From positions 1-64,000 of the forward strand of contig PLME01000024.1 of the NCBI GenBank assembly GCA_003142375.1: a stretch of DNA of 64,000 nucleotides, read 5' to 3'. The DNA is from Dehalococcoidia bacterium (GTDB taxonomy: Bacteria > Chloroflexota > Dehalococcoidia > GIF9 > UBA5629). Below are positions 50,283-61,200 of this stretch, in pieces. Positions within the stretch are counted from its first letter, which is position 1, and each line of letters opens with the position of its first letter. A program made the translations under genes and the position numbers. The notes under the pieces were generated by a model. The model was not told the DNA's origin and did no database searches. It saw only the letters and a program-made list of their open reading frames with translations.

Positions 50283-50559
50283 CTTGCTCCTCCTTTTTCT
50301 TGAATATGCTGCTGAATAAGCTGATGCCCTGGACAATCCCCTGAATCATGGTGCCCAACTGGGTTACCGGACGTAATACTTCTTTGTCGGCATACTCCAC
50401 GATATCGGCGACTTTGCCGACCACCTCATCGGCCGATTCGAGCAGTGACATAGTCCTCTTGTAAAATAGATAGGTTATTATGGATATGAATATTATGGCT
50501 ATCGTAGCTATCACGCCCCAGAATATGATGACCAGGTCACGCCATGCTGCCAGATCCAT
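50275..50559 (-). CDS. small membrane protein (DUF948-like), overlapping the YtxH-like gene
   Basis: N-terminal TM helix followed by amphipathic region; overlaps next gene. Confidence 0.55.
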   Translation of the reverse strand: MDLAAWRDLVIIFWGVIATIAIIFISIITYLFYKRTMSLLESADEVVGKVADIVEYADKEVLRPVTQLGTMIQGIVQGISLFSSIFKKKEEQDE

Positions 50560-50592
50560 TAAACTACCCTCCTTGTATTAACTATACCTTTA

Positions 50593-52479
50593 TCACAAGT
50601 TTAAGCTGAGATAGTATATTCCCGATCCGCTGCTGACTATTTTAAAACCTGCCTTGTCGAAGACCGAGAGCATGGGCTTATTTTCATAAAGCACCTCGGC
50701 AACGAAGGCTAGCAACCCATTTCTTTTACCAAGGTAAATAAGGTAATTCAGCAACTCGGTCCCAATCCCCTGCTTCTGGTCTTTGTCGCGGACAGCAAAG
50801 GCAACCTCAGCACTGTGTACGTCCTGACCTATACCGTACTGCCCTACTCCCACTATCTCTTCCTTATCTTCCTTGGTTATGGTCGCCATGATAACCGTTT
50901 CCTGTGTATAGTCGATAATTACGAATTCCTGCAGTCGTTCATGCGGCATATCTTTCCTGCTGGAAATAAACCGCCGATATAGGCTTTGATCTGAAAGCGA
51001 ATAGAAGAAATCCTTTAGCAACGGCTCATCGCTGATTTTGACAGGCCTGAAGAGGAGCTGAAGGCCGGTTTTGGTTGTTCTAAACGATTCCAGTGCTTCC
51101 GGATACTCTCCTCTTTTGCCCGGCACAAACGCCTGGTCTTTGAAAATTATATTTAGTTTCTTGGCTTCCTCAATCAGCCACGGGCGGAATTTGGGGTGCG
51201 CTATCGCTATGAGCTCCATAGCACGTTCACGTACATTCTTGCCGTGTAAATAGGCGATACCGTATTCAGATACGACATAATGTATATCGCCGCGCACCAT
51301 GGTCACTCCGGAACCCTCCGATAAAAACGGCACTATCCTCGAAACAGAGTCATTTTGAGCTGTGGACTGTATAGTGAGAATCGTCCTCCCGTTAAGTGAT
51401 AACATTGCGCCACGCATGAAATCGGCCTGTCCTCCCACACCGCTATAAAAGGTCTTGCCGATCGATTCGGCGGTGGCCTGCCCGGTCAGGTCGATTTCAA
51501 GTGCGCTGTTGATGGCCACCATATTATCGTGCTGAGCAATGATCAGAGGATTATTGGTATAGTCAATAGTGCGAAATTCGATGGAAGGGTTATCGTCAAT
51601 GTAATCGTAAGTCGCTTTCCTGCCCATGCAAAAGGTGGCCACAGTTTTCCCATGGTCGATCTTTTTTCGAGTGTTATCTATGGCCCCTATTTTCATCAAA
51701 TCAGCGATGCCGTCTGACATTAATTCAGTGTGTACTCCAAGGTGTTTTTTGCCGCTCAAAGACCTTATCATTGAATTAAGACGGCTGCCGTACCCAATTT
51801 GAATGGTATCACCATCCTGCACAAGGCGCGAGACATAGCTGCCGATACGTTTGGCAATTTCATCATCTACCGGCACGTCAAACTCCAGCACCGGCTCATC
51901 GTGCACAATTAAATAATCGATGCGGTCTATATGCAAAAAGCCGTCACCCTGCACACGGGGCATATTGGAATTGAGCTGTGCTATGACCACGGAAGCTTTC
52001 TCAACAGCCTCCTTAACGATATCTACGCTTATTCCCAGGCTCACATATCCATGGCGGTCGGGCAAAGATGTTTGAATCATCGCCACGTCGACCGGCACTA
52101 TGCCGCGCCTGAAAAGATCGGGCACCTGTGATAGAAAAATAGGAGTGTAATCCGCCAGCCCTGCATTTATTGCACCGCGTGTATTGTCGCCAATGAAAAA
52201 GGAGTTATGCCTGAAATTTGATTTGAATTTTTCCTGTGTATAGGCCGCCACTCCCAGGGTCCACACCTGTAGTACCTCGGCATCGAAGAATGCCTTGGGG
52301 TTGGATTCTACGTAATCGACCAGCGATTTGACCAGGTATTGAGGCTCGGCGCAGGCGGTGCCAATAAATATGCGGTTGCCGGGATGAATTTTGCTGAATA
52401 TTTCCTTTTCATCGGCAAATTTCGCCGGATAGGCCTGCTTGAACTGCTCCAGTCCCGGATTGCCCCCCTGATCACCCAT
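50593..52479 (-). CDS. acetyl-CoA hydrolase/CoA-transferase fused to C-terminal GNAT acetyltransferase domain
   Basis: CoA-transferase motifs GVGGQADFMRGAML, EYGIAYLHGKNVRERA; C-terminal RPVKISDEPLLKDFFYSLSDQSLYRRF..VRDKDQKQGIGTELLNYLI (GNAT motif A). Confidence 0.88.
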   Translation of the reverse strand: MGDQGGNPGLEQFKQAYPAKFADEKEIFSKIHPGNRIFIGTACAEPQYLVKSLVDYVESNPKAFFDAEVLQVWTLGVAAYTQEKFKSNFRHNSFFIGDNTRGAINAGLADYTPIFLSQVPDLFRRGIVPVDVAMIQTSLPDRHGYVSLGISVDIVKEAVEKASVVIAQLNSNMPRVQGDGFLHIDRIDYLIVHDEPVLEFDVPVDDEIAKRIGSYVSRLVQDGDTIQIGYGSRLNSMIRSLSGKKHLGVHTELMSDGIADLMKIGAIDNTRKKIDHGKTVATFCMGRKATYDYIDDNPSIEFRTIDYTNNPLIIAQHDNMVAINSALEIDLTGQATAESIGKTFYSGVGGQADFMRGAMLSLNGRTILTIQSTAQNDSVSRIVPFLSEGSGVTMVRGDIHYVVSEYGIAYLHGKNVRERAMELIAIAHPKFRPWLIEEAKKLNIIFKDQAFVPGKRGEYPEALESFRTTKTGLQLLFRPVKISDEPLLKDFFYSLSDQSLYRRFISSRKDMPHERLQEFVIIDYTQETVIMATITKEDKEEIVGVGQYGIGQDVHSAEVAFAVRDKDQKQGIGTELLNYLIYLGKRNGLLAFVAEVLYENKPMLSVFDKAGFKIVSSGSGIYYLSLNL

Positions 52480-52554
52480 AATATCCTCCGATGAACTCAG
52501 TTATAGTGATTTGCTACATATGAATTGTATCACAGGCCAATCTGCAATAATAAA

Positions 52555-52584
52555 AGGAAGCCTTGCGCGTGCGCAAGGCTTCCT
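52555..52584 (-). terminator. rho-independent terminator downstream of the Ala-Pro lipoprotein gene
   Basis: Perfect 30-bp inverted repeat AGGAAGCCTTGCGC-GT-GCGCAAGGCTTCCT; T-rich on the minus strand. Confidence 0.8.
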
Positions 52585-52605
52585 AAATGTTAAGATCTGA
52601 GGTAA

Positions 52606-53262
52606 TTATTTGAAAGAAAGTGTCTGGCAGATCTCTTGAATCGTCTTCTTGGCGTTTCCGCCGCCGATCGTTCCACCCATCACGTTCACCGTCTTGTCTC
52701 CCTTGGTGGCGCTGATGGCATAGAAGTAGAAGTTATAGATCACGATCTTAGCGGAACATTCCTGGGCCTCGGCGGTGGGAACCGACCCGGTCAGGGTGAA
52801 GGCCTTGGCTGAATCCACTTTCGCCGTTACTTTATACTGCAGGAAAGCTGCACTGGTATCAAGCACGCCTTTGGCACAAGTGGCCAGATCCGGTACCGCG
52901 GGTATAACATCAACATAAACTGTATCACCTGTAGAATTAGAAGGATCTACTGCAATTGTCAGTACATTGTTGGCACCAATATCGGTGGTTTTTACCTTCC
53001 ATTTTGCGGGATATGTTACAGTGAAACCAACCGCGTCGTTAGTATAAACGGTTGAATCGCCCCAGGTATGAGTAACGGCCGTTGCGGGCGCAGCAGGGGC
53101 TGCGGGTGCTGCGGGTGCAGGGGCTACGGGTGCCGCAGGGGCTGCAGGGGCTGCAGGTGCTGCCGGTGCCGCCGGCGGTGTTGCCGGTGCGCAGGATGAG
53201 GCAATAACTGCCAATGCAATGACCAGGATTGCTACTACGAATAACGCTTTGCTTTTGAACAC
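52606..53262 (-). CDS. lipoprotein with Ala-Pro linker and PsbP-like C-terminal domain
   Basis: VIASSCAPATPP lipobox; (AAP)n repeat; DAVGFTVTYPAKWKVKTTD. Confidence 0.7.
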   Translation of the reverse strand: MFKSKALFVVAILVIALAVIASSCAPATPPAAPAAPAAPAAPAAPVAPAPAAPAAPAAPATAVTHTWGDSTVYTNDAVGFTVTYPAKWKVKTTDIGANNVLTIAVDPSNSTGDTVYVDVIPAVPDLATCAKGVLDTSAAFLQYKVTAKVDSAKAFTLTGSVPTAEAQECSAKIVIYNFYFYAISATKGDKTVNVMGGTIGGGNAKKTIQEICQTLSFK

Positions 53263-53612
53263 TTGTTTGGGCTCCTCCTTAAATAATAATTTATTGAAAT
53301 TATATGAAATTGAACGCTTGCTAATTTAGGAGAATTCCTCTCACCTCCTTTTACACAGTCACTACCATTAGATGTGGCAATGCGTTGTGCTTAAAAATAC
53401 AACAAACGCCGTTGCAAGTCAAGCATATCAAGCAAATGGATTTCAGGGCTGAGAGTGGAAACTGCATTTATCCGGCTCCGGGCGCCATTTTTGGTCGATC
53501 AGCCAGTCGAGGACCCCTTCATATGGATTCTTGTACTCACAATGGTTTTACGTGTAAAATACCTTACTACAGATGTCGCGGCACTCCCAATAGCCGAAGT
53601 ATAACGTTAAAA

Positions 53613-54302
53613 ATGGGATTTAAAATACTAATTGCCGACAGCAATGCCAGGTTCATGAGCATGCTCGGGCGGGCACTGCTCGATTCTGATTATGCCCTTT
53701 ATCCGGCTGAGTCTAAGGAGACCGCCCTTAAACAGCTAACCCAATATGATGTGGATGCCTGCATTATCGATGTGGACCTGCCGGGCGGCATCGAAGAGAT
53801 ATTACAGGCGTGTATGGGCAAAGCGAAACCCATCGTAGCTATGGGCACATCCGCCCTCAAAGAAACCGAGAAGCTTATTGAAATAATGTACTATGGCATA
53901 CCTTATGTAAAGAAATTCAGCGCCGACGGCGATGCCAAACTGGACCATATTATAGCCCGTATGAATGTTATGTTAAGAACACTTCTCATCTTCAACAAAG
54001 ACGGCGAGTACGAGCGCGGGGTTGTGGCCGGTCTGGAAAGCAAGGGTTACAAGGTTTTTACTGCCGAGAATGCCGAAGACCTGATGCACACATTTTTAAT
54101 TAGTGAGCCCAAAGCCATCCTGGTATATTTCCCGACATCGGAGGACGTGGACGAACTGGCCAAGATACGGAAGCTGGATAACAAACTGCCCATCGCCATT
54201 GTGCTGAACAACGTTTCGCCGGAGATGAACGGCCTTCTAAAAGATAAGTCTACCAAGCTGCTCGAACAGGATGAAGTGTCGGATTACCTGGATAAACTAT
54301 AA
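53613..54302 (+). CDS. response-regulator receiver-like protein, two REC-like domains, no output domain
   Basis: Start at MGFKILIADSNARFM; DACIIDVDLPGG; second degenerate block TLLIFNKDGEYERGVVAGLESKGYKVFTAENAEDL. Confidence 0.7.
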   Translation: MGFKILIADSNARFMSMLGRALLDSDYALYPAESKETALKQLTQYDVDACIIDVDLPGGIEEILQACMGKAKPIVAMGTSALKETEKLIEIMYYGIPYVKKFSADGDAKLDHIIARMNVMLRTLLIFNKDGEYERGVVAGLESKGYKVFTAENAEDLMHTFLISEPKAILVYFPTSEDVDELAKIRKLDNKLPIAIVLNNVSPEMNGLLKDKSTKLLEQDEVSDYLDKL

Positions 54303-54303
54303 G

Positions 54304-56298
54304 CTATATTCCAAGCGGCACACTCACCTTAACCTCGGTCCCTTTTCCCGGTTTGGACTTTATAGTGATAGAACCACCAAGTAAGGAAACCCTCTCCTGC
54401 ATGCCTACCAGACCCAATTTGCCACTGTGCGATAGATCGCCCACGGTCTGCGGTAACTCAAATCCCTGTCCGTTATCTACAATTGACACATCGACGTGGG
54501 AATCTTCAAACTCAACCTTGACTTCGGCCTCTGAGGCGGAAGCATGCTTGCTGACATTGTTTAGTCCCTCTTGAATAATCCTGAAAAGTATCAGCTCCAT
54601 CTCCGGCAGTAATCTCTGTTCCCTGCCGGTTATTTTTAATAGAATGTCGATGCCGCTTTCCTCGGACTTTTGTTTAACCAGCCATTTAACCGCAGGCATG
54701 AGACCAAGGTCATCGATAATGGATGGGCGCAGATCCTGGCTGAAGCGCCTGATGCCCTGCAAAGTCACGCCAATCCGTTGCCTTATATCTTGCAACATCG
54801 TTCTCTGCTGCTCCGGCAAGGTCAAATTATCTCGAATAAAGTTATCCATTTGCCTGGAAATGGCAAACAAAGCCTGTGCCGTATCGTCGTGCAGTTCACG
54901 AGAAATCCTCTTGCGCTCTTCTTCCTGAGCCCTCGTAATTTGATTAAGATAATAGCGCAGGTTATTCTGCATCCGCCTTTCTTCCGACACATCTCGACCT
55001 ATATGCTGAAACCCTACAGGCTCGTTATCTATAGTCATTACACTGGATGTAATCATGGCCGTCTTCCTCACGCCGTCCTTGGTCACGGTCTGCTGTTCAT
55101 ACGGCTGCGTAAAGGGTTCGCCGTTTAACAGCTTGCGTTTTACCTCGGCTGCGAGTTTGATCATCCCCTCATCCATGAACTCCTGCACCCTTCTGCCGAT
55201 GAACTCTTCTATAGGGTAGCCGGTCAGGTCCTGGGCTGCTTTGTTGGCGGCCAGTATCCTTCCGTCTATGTCATGAAACCAGATGGCGTCATGTGCGTTT
55301 TCAAATAGATTTCTATAGTCACGGGCCGATTTGTAAAGCTGGTCTGCTATCTGTTTGGCTTCCTCATACAATTTGGCGTTAGTAAGGGCCGATGCTATCT
55401 GACCGGCGATGGTGCTTAACAGGTCGATCTCGTCCGGCAGGAAGGTTCGCGGCCGCCGCATGGCTACGCACAGAGTACCTATTACCTCACCCTTGGATTT
55501 CATGGGAACGATCAGCATGGGATGAAGCTTATTACGAACAACCGCAGGCCTGGTCAGGCGAGCGTCGCTTGATGCATCAGGCACAAGCATAACTTCGCCG
55601 GTGGCGGCCACCTGTCCATTGAAGCCTTCTCCCAGCTTCACGTGATCAAGTTCCTTGGCGGAGTCAGCGGAAATGCCTTCATAGGCTGTCAATAGTAATT
55701 CGTTCTCGCGGGGCTCGATGGTATAGACCAAAATGACTTCTACTTCCATGACCTCGCCTACCATCTCCACCGCCCTCTCAATAACCTTGGCAGGCTCCAG
55801 ATACTGGCTGAGGGCATTGGAAATCGTATTCAGAGTAGCCAGCCTGCGCGCATTGGCCCTGGCTTCCCTAATTCTGGCCTGTAACTGCTCCTGCGTATTC
55901 TCAAGCGCGGCCACAGCCCTTTTATATCGCCTATCATCATCCTCTTTGATGCGCACGAAGTATACAAATGCCAGGCCGGCTACCGTAACCAGAATTAATT
56001 CCAGTATGGAGTCACTCACATTGGGCGTATAGATAAGCGCCTGCGGCAACATCACGACCAATGAGGCTCCGATCACAACCAGCGCAGGGATAATTCCGAA
56101 TACGAACCCGGTATAAATAGCTATGAGAAGAAACAGGTTGCGCTCAATGGTATGGCGGCTAAGGTTGAAAAGAAATACATTGGATGTGATACCATATGGC
56201 CATATCACGTCCCTGTACAAGAGAAGGGTCACTAAACCGAAAAGGACGATAATAACCCAGAAATGATATCGTGTCCAAATCTTATTCGGGATCTTCAT
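54304..56298 (-). CDS. sensor histidine kinase (TM + GAF + PAS + HisKA_3/NarX-type kinase)
   Basis: ERKRISRELHDDTAQALFAISRQMDN; DVSIVDNGQGFELP; GKLGLVGMQERVSLLGGS. Confidence 0.92.
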   Translation of the reverse strand: MKIPNKIWTRYHFWVIIVLFGLVTLLLYRDVIWPYGITSNVFLFNLSRHTIERNLFLLIAIYTGFVFGIIPALVVIGASLVVMLPQALIYTPNVSDSILELILVTVAGLAFVYFVRIKEDDDRRYKRAVAALENTQEQLQARIREARANARRLATLNTISNALSQYLEPAKVIERAVEMVGEVMEVEVILVYTIEPRENELLLTAYEGISADSAKELDHVKLGEGFNGQVAATGEVMLVPDASSDARLTRPAVVRNKLHPMLIVPMKSKGEVIGTLCVAMRRPRTFLPDEIDLLSTIAGQIASALTNAKLYEEAKQIADQLYKSARDYRNLFENAHDAIWFHDIDGRILAANKAAQDLTGYPIEEFIGRRVQEFMDEGMIKLAAEVKRKLLNGEPFTQPYEQQTVTKDGVRKTAMITSSVMTIDNEPVGFQHIGRDVSEERRMQNNLRYYLNQITRAQEEERKRISRELHDDTAQALFAISRQMDNFIRDNLTLPEQQRTMLQDIRQRIGVTLQGIRRFSQDLRPSIIDDLGLMPAVKWLVKQKSEESGIDILLKITGREQRLLPEMELILFRIIQEGLNNVSKHASASEAEVKVEFEDSHVDVSIVDNGQGFELPQTVGDLSHSGKLGLVGMQERVSLLGGSITIKSKPGKGTEVKVSVPLGI

Positions 56299-56347
56299 GG
56301 CAGATGGACTTCAGATTATTTACCTTCAAGAACGGCGATAAAAGAGG

Positions 56348-57013
56348 TCACGGCAGTTCTTCTAGAGTCAGCCATCCCTTCTTTAAACCATGAACGATAG
56401 CTTCGGAGCGGGAACCTACGCCCAATTTGTTAAATATGCTGCGCAGGTGAGTTTGTACCGTCCTGACGCTTAAAGTAAGGCTATCGGCTATTTCCATATT
56501 GCTCATGCCTTTGGCTGCCAGACGCAGGACTTCCATCTCTCTATCGCTTAAGACCTCGCCGGGCACCTGAGTGGTCTGTTCTTCGACGGGTGATCTCAGC
56601 CGGTTCAATACCTTTTTCATGATCCTGGGGTGAAGCACGGGTTCCCCCGTCATAACCTGCCTGATGGCCAGTATAAGTTCCTCGCCGCTGGACTCCTTGA
56701 GCAGATAACCGGCCGCGCCGGCTTCGAGAAGAGCAAAGACATACTCGTCATCGTCATAGCCTGTGAGAACCAGGATAGCTATATTGGGGTAAAGCGCTTT
56801 TATCTGCTTGGTAGCTTCGATGCCGTTCAACTTGGGCATGGATACATCCATGATAATGATCTCGGGTTTATATTTCTTGGTCAGCTCCACCGCCTCAATC
56901 CCATCGCTGGCTTCGCCGACTACCTCAAAATCTTCTTGAGATTCCAGGAGGCGTCTGGTGCCTTCTCTGACGACTTTATGATCTTCAGCCAGAAGAATCC
57001 GTATTTTATCCAT
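56348..57013 (-). CDS. NarL/LuxR-family response regulator
   Basis: ILLAEDHKVVREGTRRLLE; IIMDVSMPKLNG; LSDREMEVLRLAAKGMSNMEIADSLTLSVRTVQTHLRSIFNKLGV. Confidence 0.95.
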   Translation of the reverse strand: MDKIRILLAEDHKVVREGTRRLLESQEDFEVVGEASDGIEAVELTKKYKPEIIIMDVSMPKLNGIEATKQIKALYPNIAILVLTGYDDDEYVFALLEAGAAGYLLKESSGEELILAIRQVMTGEPVLHPRIMKKVLNRLRSPVEEQTTQVPGEVLSDREMEVLRLAAKGMSNMEIADSLTLSVRTVQTHLRSIFNKLGVGSRSEAIVHGLKKGWLTLEELP

Positions 57014-57279
57014 TATTTATATCTCCAACACATTTGTGATTATATACACAATAAATATACTATTCAAGCCGGACGTACATCTGTTTCAGTACAAATACCT
57101 AAGTATTTTAGGCTAAAAGCGTTTGATCCATAGTTGCCAGCTGCAGATACAAATCCTTCGTAAATAGAGAATAATTCTCTTTAACAGAAATTAAGCTTTG
57201 AGGCGGATGCAGGGGCAGGCCCTTTTCTTTACATTTAATAGATGGTCTATACCTTATATATTATCGTGAATCTTTCCCA

Positions 57280-57645
57280 ATGGACCCGGAGGTGAGTCCT
57301 ATCTCACAGCATATTATTGAAAAGCTCAACCAGGCCACGCAGTTAAATGCGGAAGAGCATGCCAGTTTCTGGACAGGCAAATCACCCTGCTGGGAAATGT
57401 GCCACTGCCCGGCCATGATAAGGGAGGAGTGCCCGTCTCCAAAATATCTATTTTTGCCATGTTGGCAAATAGAGGGCACCTATTGTAAGCTCGATGATTA
57501 TGGCGAGTCTGGAATTGACACCAGCATCTGTGAAGTGTGCAGGGTCTATAAAAAGTACGGAAATAATGAGCCTATCACGCTTAAACTTTTCGGCAGGGGT
57601 CTGGATACTTCTTTAAAGTCGTTGGAGAAGGCGGCGGGACGTTGA
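57280..57645 (+). CDS. Cys-rich two-CW-type domain protein
   Basis: PCWEMCHCPAMIREECPS..LPCWQIEGTYC..SICEVCRVYKKYG. Confidence 0.6.
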   Translation: MDPEVSPISQHIIEKLNQATQLNAEEHASFWTGKSPCWEMCHCPAMIREECPSPKYLFLPCWQIEGTYCKLDDYGESGIDTSICEVCRVYKKYGNNEPITLKLFGRGLDTSLKSLEKAAGR

Positions 57646-57774
57646 CTGCGTATCTAAAAAAGATTAGAATCAATATTTGGTCGGGTCAATTATCATGTTA
57701 TCTCAAAAGGGGAATAGTGTTGAGAGACGTTATTCCCCTTTTTGATGTATATAGCCTGAGTTAGGAGGATTTTT

Positions 57775-58287
57775 ATGGCAAAACAAAAATCAGCCCCAGT
57801 TCCTATTTCCGACACCGGTAGAGGCTTCGCAGGCAAGGCATTCCAACGCATCCAGGGTATCATAGACGATACAGGCGGCCAGGCCGGTGCTCCGATCCGT
57901 GTTTTGCAGCAGGCACAGGGCATCATTGGTTACCTGCCCCCTACCGTGTTAAAGACCATCTCGAGGGACCTGAAAATACCCCTGGCTGAGCTACACGGAG
58001 TCGTAACCTTCTACAGTTTCTTCACCATGCAGCCCAAGGGCAGGCACGTTATACAGGTTTGCCTGGGTACAGCTTGCTACGTGAGGGGCGGTCAGGACAT
58101 TCTCGATCTTATGAAAAAGGATTTCGGACTTGAGCCGGAGGGAATCACCCCGGACGGGAGGTTCTCTCTCGAAATAGTCCGCTGCCTCGGCTGCTGCGGC
58201 CTGGCTCCCGTGATTGCCATTGGCGACGATATACATCGCAAGGTCAAACCCGGCCAGATAAAAGATATCCTGAGTATGTACCATTAG
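57775..58287 (+). CDS. NuoE/HoxE/HndA-like [2Fe-2S] thioredoxin-fold subunit
   Basis: GVVTFYSFFTMQPKGRHVIQVCLGTACYVRGG..EIVRCLGCCGLAPVIAIGDD; strong RBS TTAGGAGG. Confidence 0.93.
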   Translation: MAKQKSAPVPISDTGRGFAGKAFQRIQGIIDDTGGQAGAPIRVLQQAQGIIGYLPPTVLKTISRDLKIPLAELHGVVTFYSFFTMQPKGRHVIQVCLGTACYVRGGQDILDLMKKDFGLEPEGITPDGRFSLEIVRCLGCCGLAPVIAIGDDIHRKVKPGQIKDILSMYH

Positions 58288-58299
58288 GAGGTAAATGAA

Positions 58300-61200
58300 G
58301 TGCCCAAGATAACCTCTATTGAAGAGTTAACTAAAGTAAAAAAAACAGTCGAGCCCCGGCTAAAAATTCGCGAGGATGCGAATTTCAGTCATTTCAAAGC
58401 CACCCCCGAGATCTGCATTCAGCAGTGCAGGGGTATGGGCTGCACCGCTGCCGGCGGCGATAAGGTTACAGAGTTATTTGAAGACCTCATTAAGAAGAAG
58501 GGCCTTGATAGCAAGATAAATATCGTCAGGACAGGCTGCCTCGGCCCCTGCGAAATGGGCCCCACAGTCATCGTCAATCCCGGCGATATACTCTACGTGA
58601 GGGTCAAACCCGAAGACGTACAGGAAATATTTGATAAGCACATCATGCAAGGCGAAGTGGTTGAAAGGCTGGTCTATCACGATCCCACTACTAACAAAGC
58701 CGTACCCGAGCGCCTTAAGATCAACTTCCTGGCCGACCAGGAGTTCCGCATCCTGCATAATAACGGCATCATCGACCCCTGGAATATCGAAGAGTACATA
58801 GCTCGCGGCGGTTACGAAGCCCTGGCTAAAGCCCTCTACAAAATGAAGCCCGACGATATCCTGGAAGAGGTCAAGAAATCAGGCCTGCGCGGCAGAGGCG
58901 GCGCAGGCTTCCCAACAGCTACCAAATGGGGCTTTCTGAAGAGCTCGCCCGGCACTGTTAAATACCTGGTTTGCAACGGCGACGAGGGCGACCCCGGCGC
59001 ATATATGAACCGTGCCGTGCTGGAAGGCAATCCCCACTCTATCATCGAAGGCATGGCGCTGGGCGCCTATGCCGTCGGCAATGTCAAGCAGGGATTCGCC
59101 TATATACGTGCCGAATATCCTCTGGCCATCGAGACCCTGAGCGCGGCTATCGCACAGGCACGTGACTATGGCCTGCTCGGCAAGAACATCCTCGGCACTG
59201 ATTTTGAATTCAACCTGGATATCTTCCCCGGCGCCGGCGCTTTCGTCTGCGGCGAGGAAACAGCCCTGCTAATCTCCATCGAAGGCAAACGCGGCATGCC
59301 CAGGCAAAGGCCACCCTTCCCCTCCGACAAAGGCCTTTTCGGCAAGCCCACCGTTATCAATAACGTTGAGACCTGGTCGATCATCCCGCGAATTATTCGC
59401 GAGGGTTCCGACTGGTTCGCCAGTGTAGGCAGCGAGAAGAGCAAGGGCACCAAGTCATTCAGTCTGGTAGGCAAAGTTAACAACGTAGGGCTGGTAGAAG
59501 TCCCGCTGGGCACCAGCCTCGGCAAAATAGTATTCGACATCGGCGGCGGCGTCCCCAATGGTAAGAAATATAAGGCCACCCAGATGGGCGGCCCCTCGGG
59601 TGGTGTTATCCCCATCGAGCACATCAACGTCCCGGTCGACTATGAGTCGGTAACGGCTCTGGGCGCTATCATGGGATCAGGCGGCCTCGTAGTTATGGAC
59701 GAGGACAACTGCATGGTTGATATCGCCAAGATGTTCCTGGGCTTCACGAGAGACGAGTCCTGCGGCAAATGCGTGCCCTGCCGTGCCGGCATCCCCAAGC
59801 TGCTGGCCATATTGAACAATGTCACCAACGGCACGGCTACACTGCAAGACATTGATACACTGCAGGAGCTGGGGGAGATGATACAGAATGCATCGATATG
59901 CGGCCTGGGCCAGACAGCTCCCAATCCGGCAATCTCCACCATCCGGCACTTCCGTGAAGAGTATGAATCACACATCATCGATAAGAAATGCCCGGCTTCA
60001 CTGTGCCAGGCTTTGTTCAAAGCTCCCTGCCAGCACACGTGCCCGGTAGGATTGAACGTGTACGGTTACATAGCCTTAATCAAGGAAGGCAGGCCGGCAG
60101 ATGCTTACAAGCTCATGAGCCAGAGGCTGCCGTTGCCGATGACAGTCGGCAGGGTTTGCCCGCATCCCTGCGAAAGCAAATGCCGCAGGGGGCAGGTTGA
60201 TGAGCCTATCTCTATCAGGCATCTCAAGAGGTATGCGGCCGATTTTGCATACGAGCATAACCTTTCATATATACCTGAGATCAAAGGCAATAAAGCCGAA
60301 AAGGTGGCCGTCATAGGCGCAGGCCCCGCCGGTCTATCGGCAGCCTGGGACCTGGCAGTCGAAGGCTACAAGGTAACTATCTTCGAATCCTTGCCCGTAG
60401 CAGGCGGTATGCTTGCAGTGGGTATCCCCGAATACAGATTGCCCAAGGATATCCTAAATAAAGAAATCGACAATATCAAAAAACTGGGCATTGAGATTAA
60501 GCTTAATACTCCGGTTAATGATATCGATGCTCTATTCAAGGACGGATTCAAGGCCGTTTTCGTAGGTATTGGCGCTCACAAAGGCGACAAAATGGGCATC
60601 CCCGGCGAGGACCTTGCCGGTGTCTACGATGCCATTGATTTCCTGAGGAATATCAACCTCGGCAAGCCAGTCGAGGTCGGCAAGAAAGTGGCCGTGGTCG
60701 GCGGCGGCAACTCCGCCATTGATGCAGCCCGCGTTGCGATCCGCAAGGGCGCCCAGGAAGTACATATCGTATACCGTAGGGAGAAAGTGGATATGCCCGC
60801 TGAAGCAGAAGAAATTGCTGCTGCAGAGGAAGAAGGAATCAAACTGCATGTCCTGGCAGCCCCGGTCAAGGTGATCGGCAAGGACGGCAAGGTCGCCGCC
60901 ATCGAGTGCTCCAGAATGGCGCTGGGCGATTTTGACAAGAGCGGACGGCGCTCACCCAAACCCATTCAGGGTTCTGAATTCACCATTGAGGTAGATATGC
61001 TTATAGAGGCCATTGGCCAGAGGCCGGATACCTCTTCAATGAAACTCGGCGCTGCTAAGATCGGAAAGGGCGGCAGACTGGTTGCCGACAAGAGGACCCT
61101 TGCTACTGAGCAGAAGGGTGTTTTCGTAGGCGGCGACGCCTTCACCGGCCCCTGGACGGTTATTGAAGCCATAGCTTCCGGCCAGAGGGCAGCTTCATCG

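Noticed and set aside
53262-53613. 350-bp gap upstream of the receiver protein, considered as an N-terminal extension of the ORF (53385 start) or an ncRNA
   Set aside because: The upstream in-frame extension lacks domain character and the REC fold begins cleanly at 53613; no clear RNA structure was recognised by eye.
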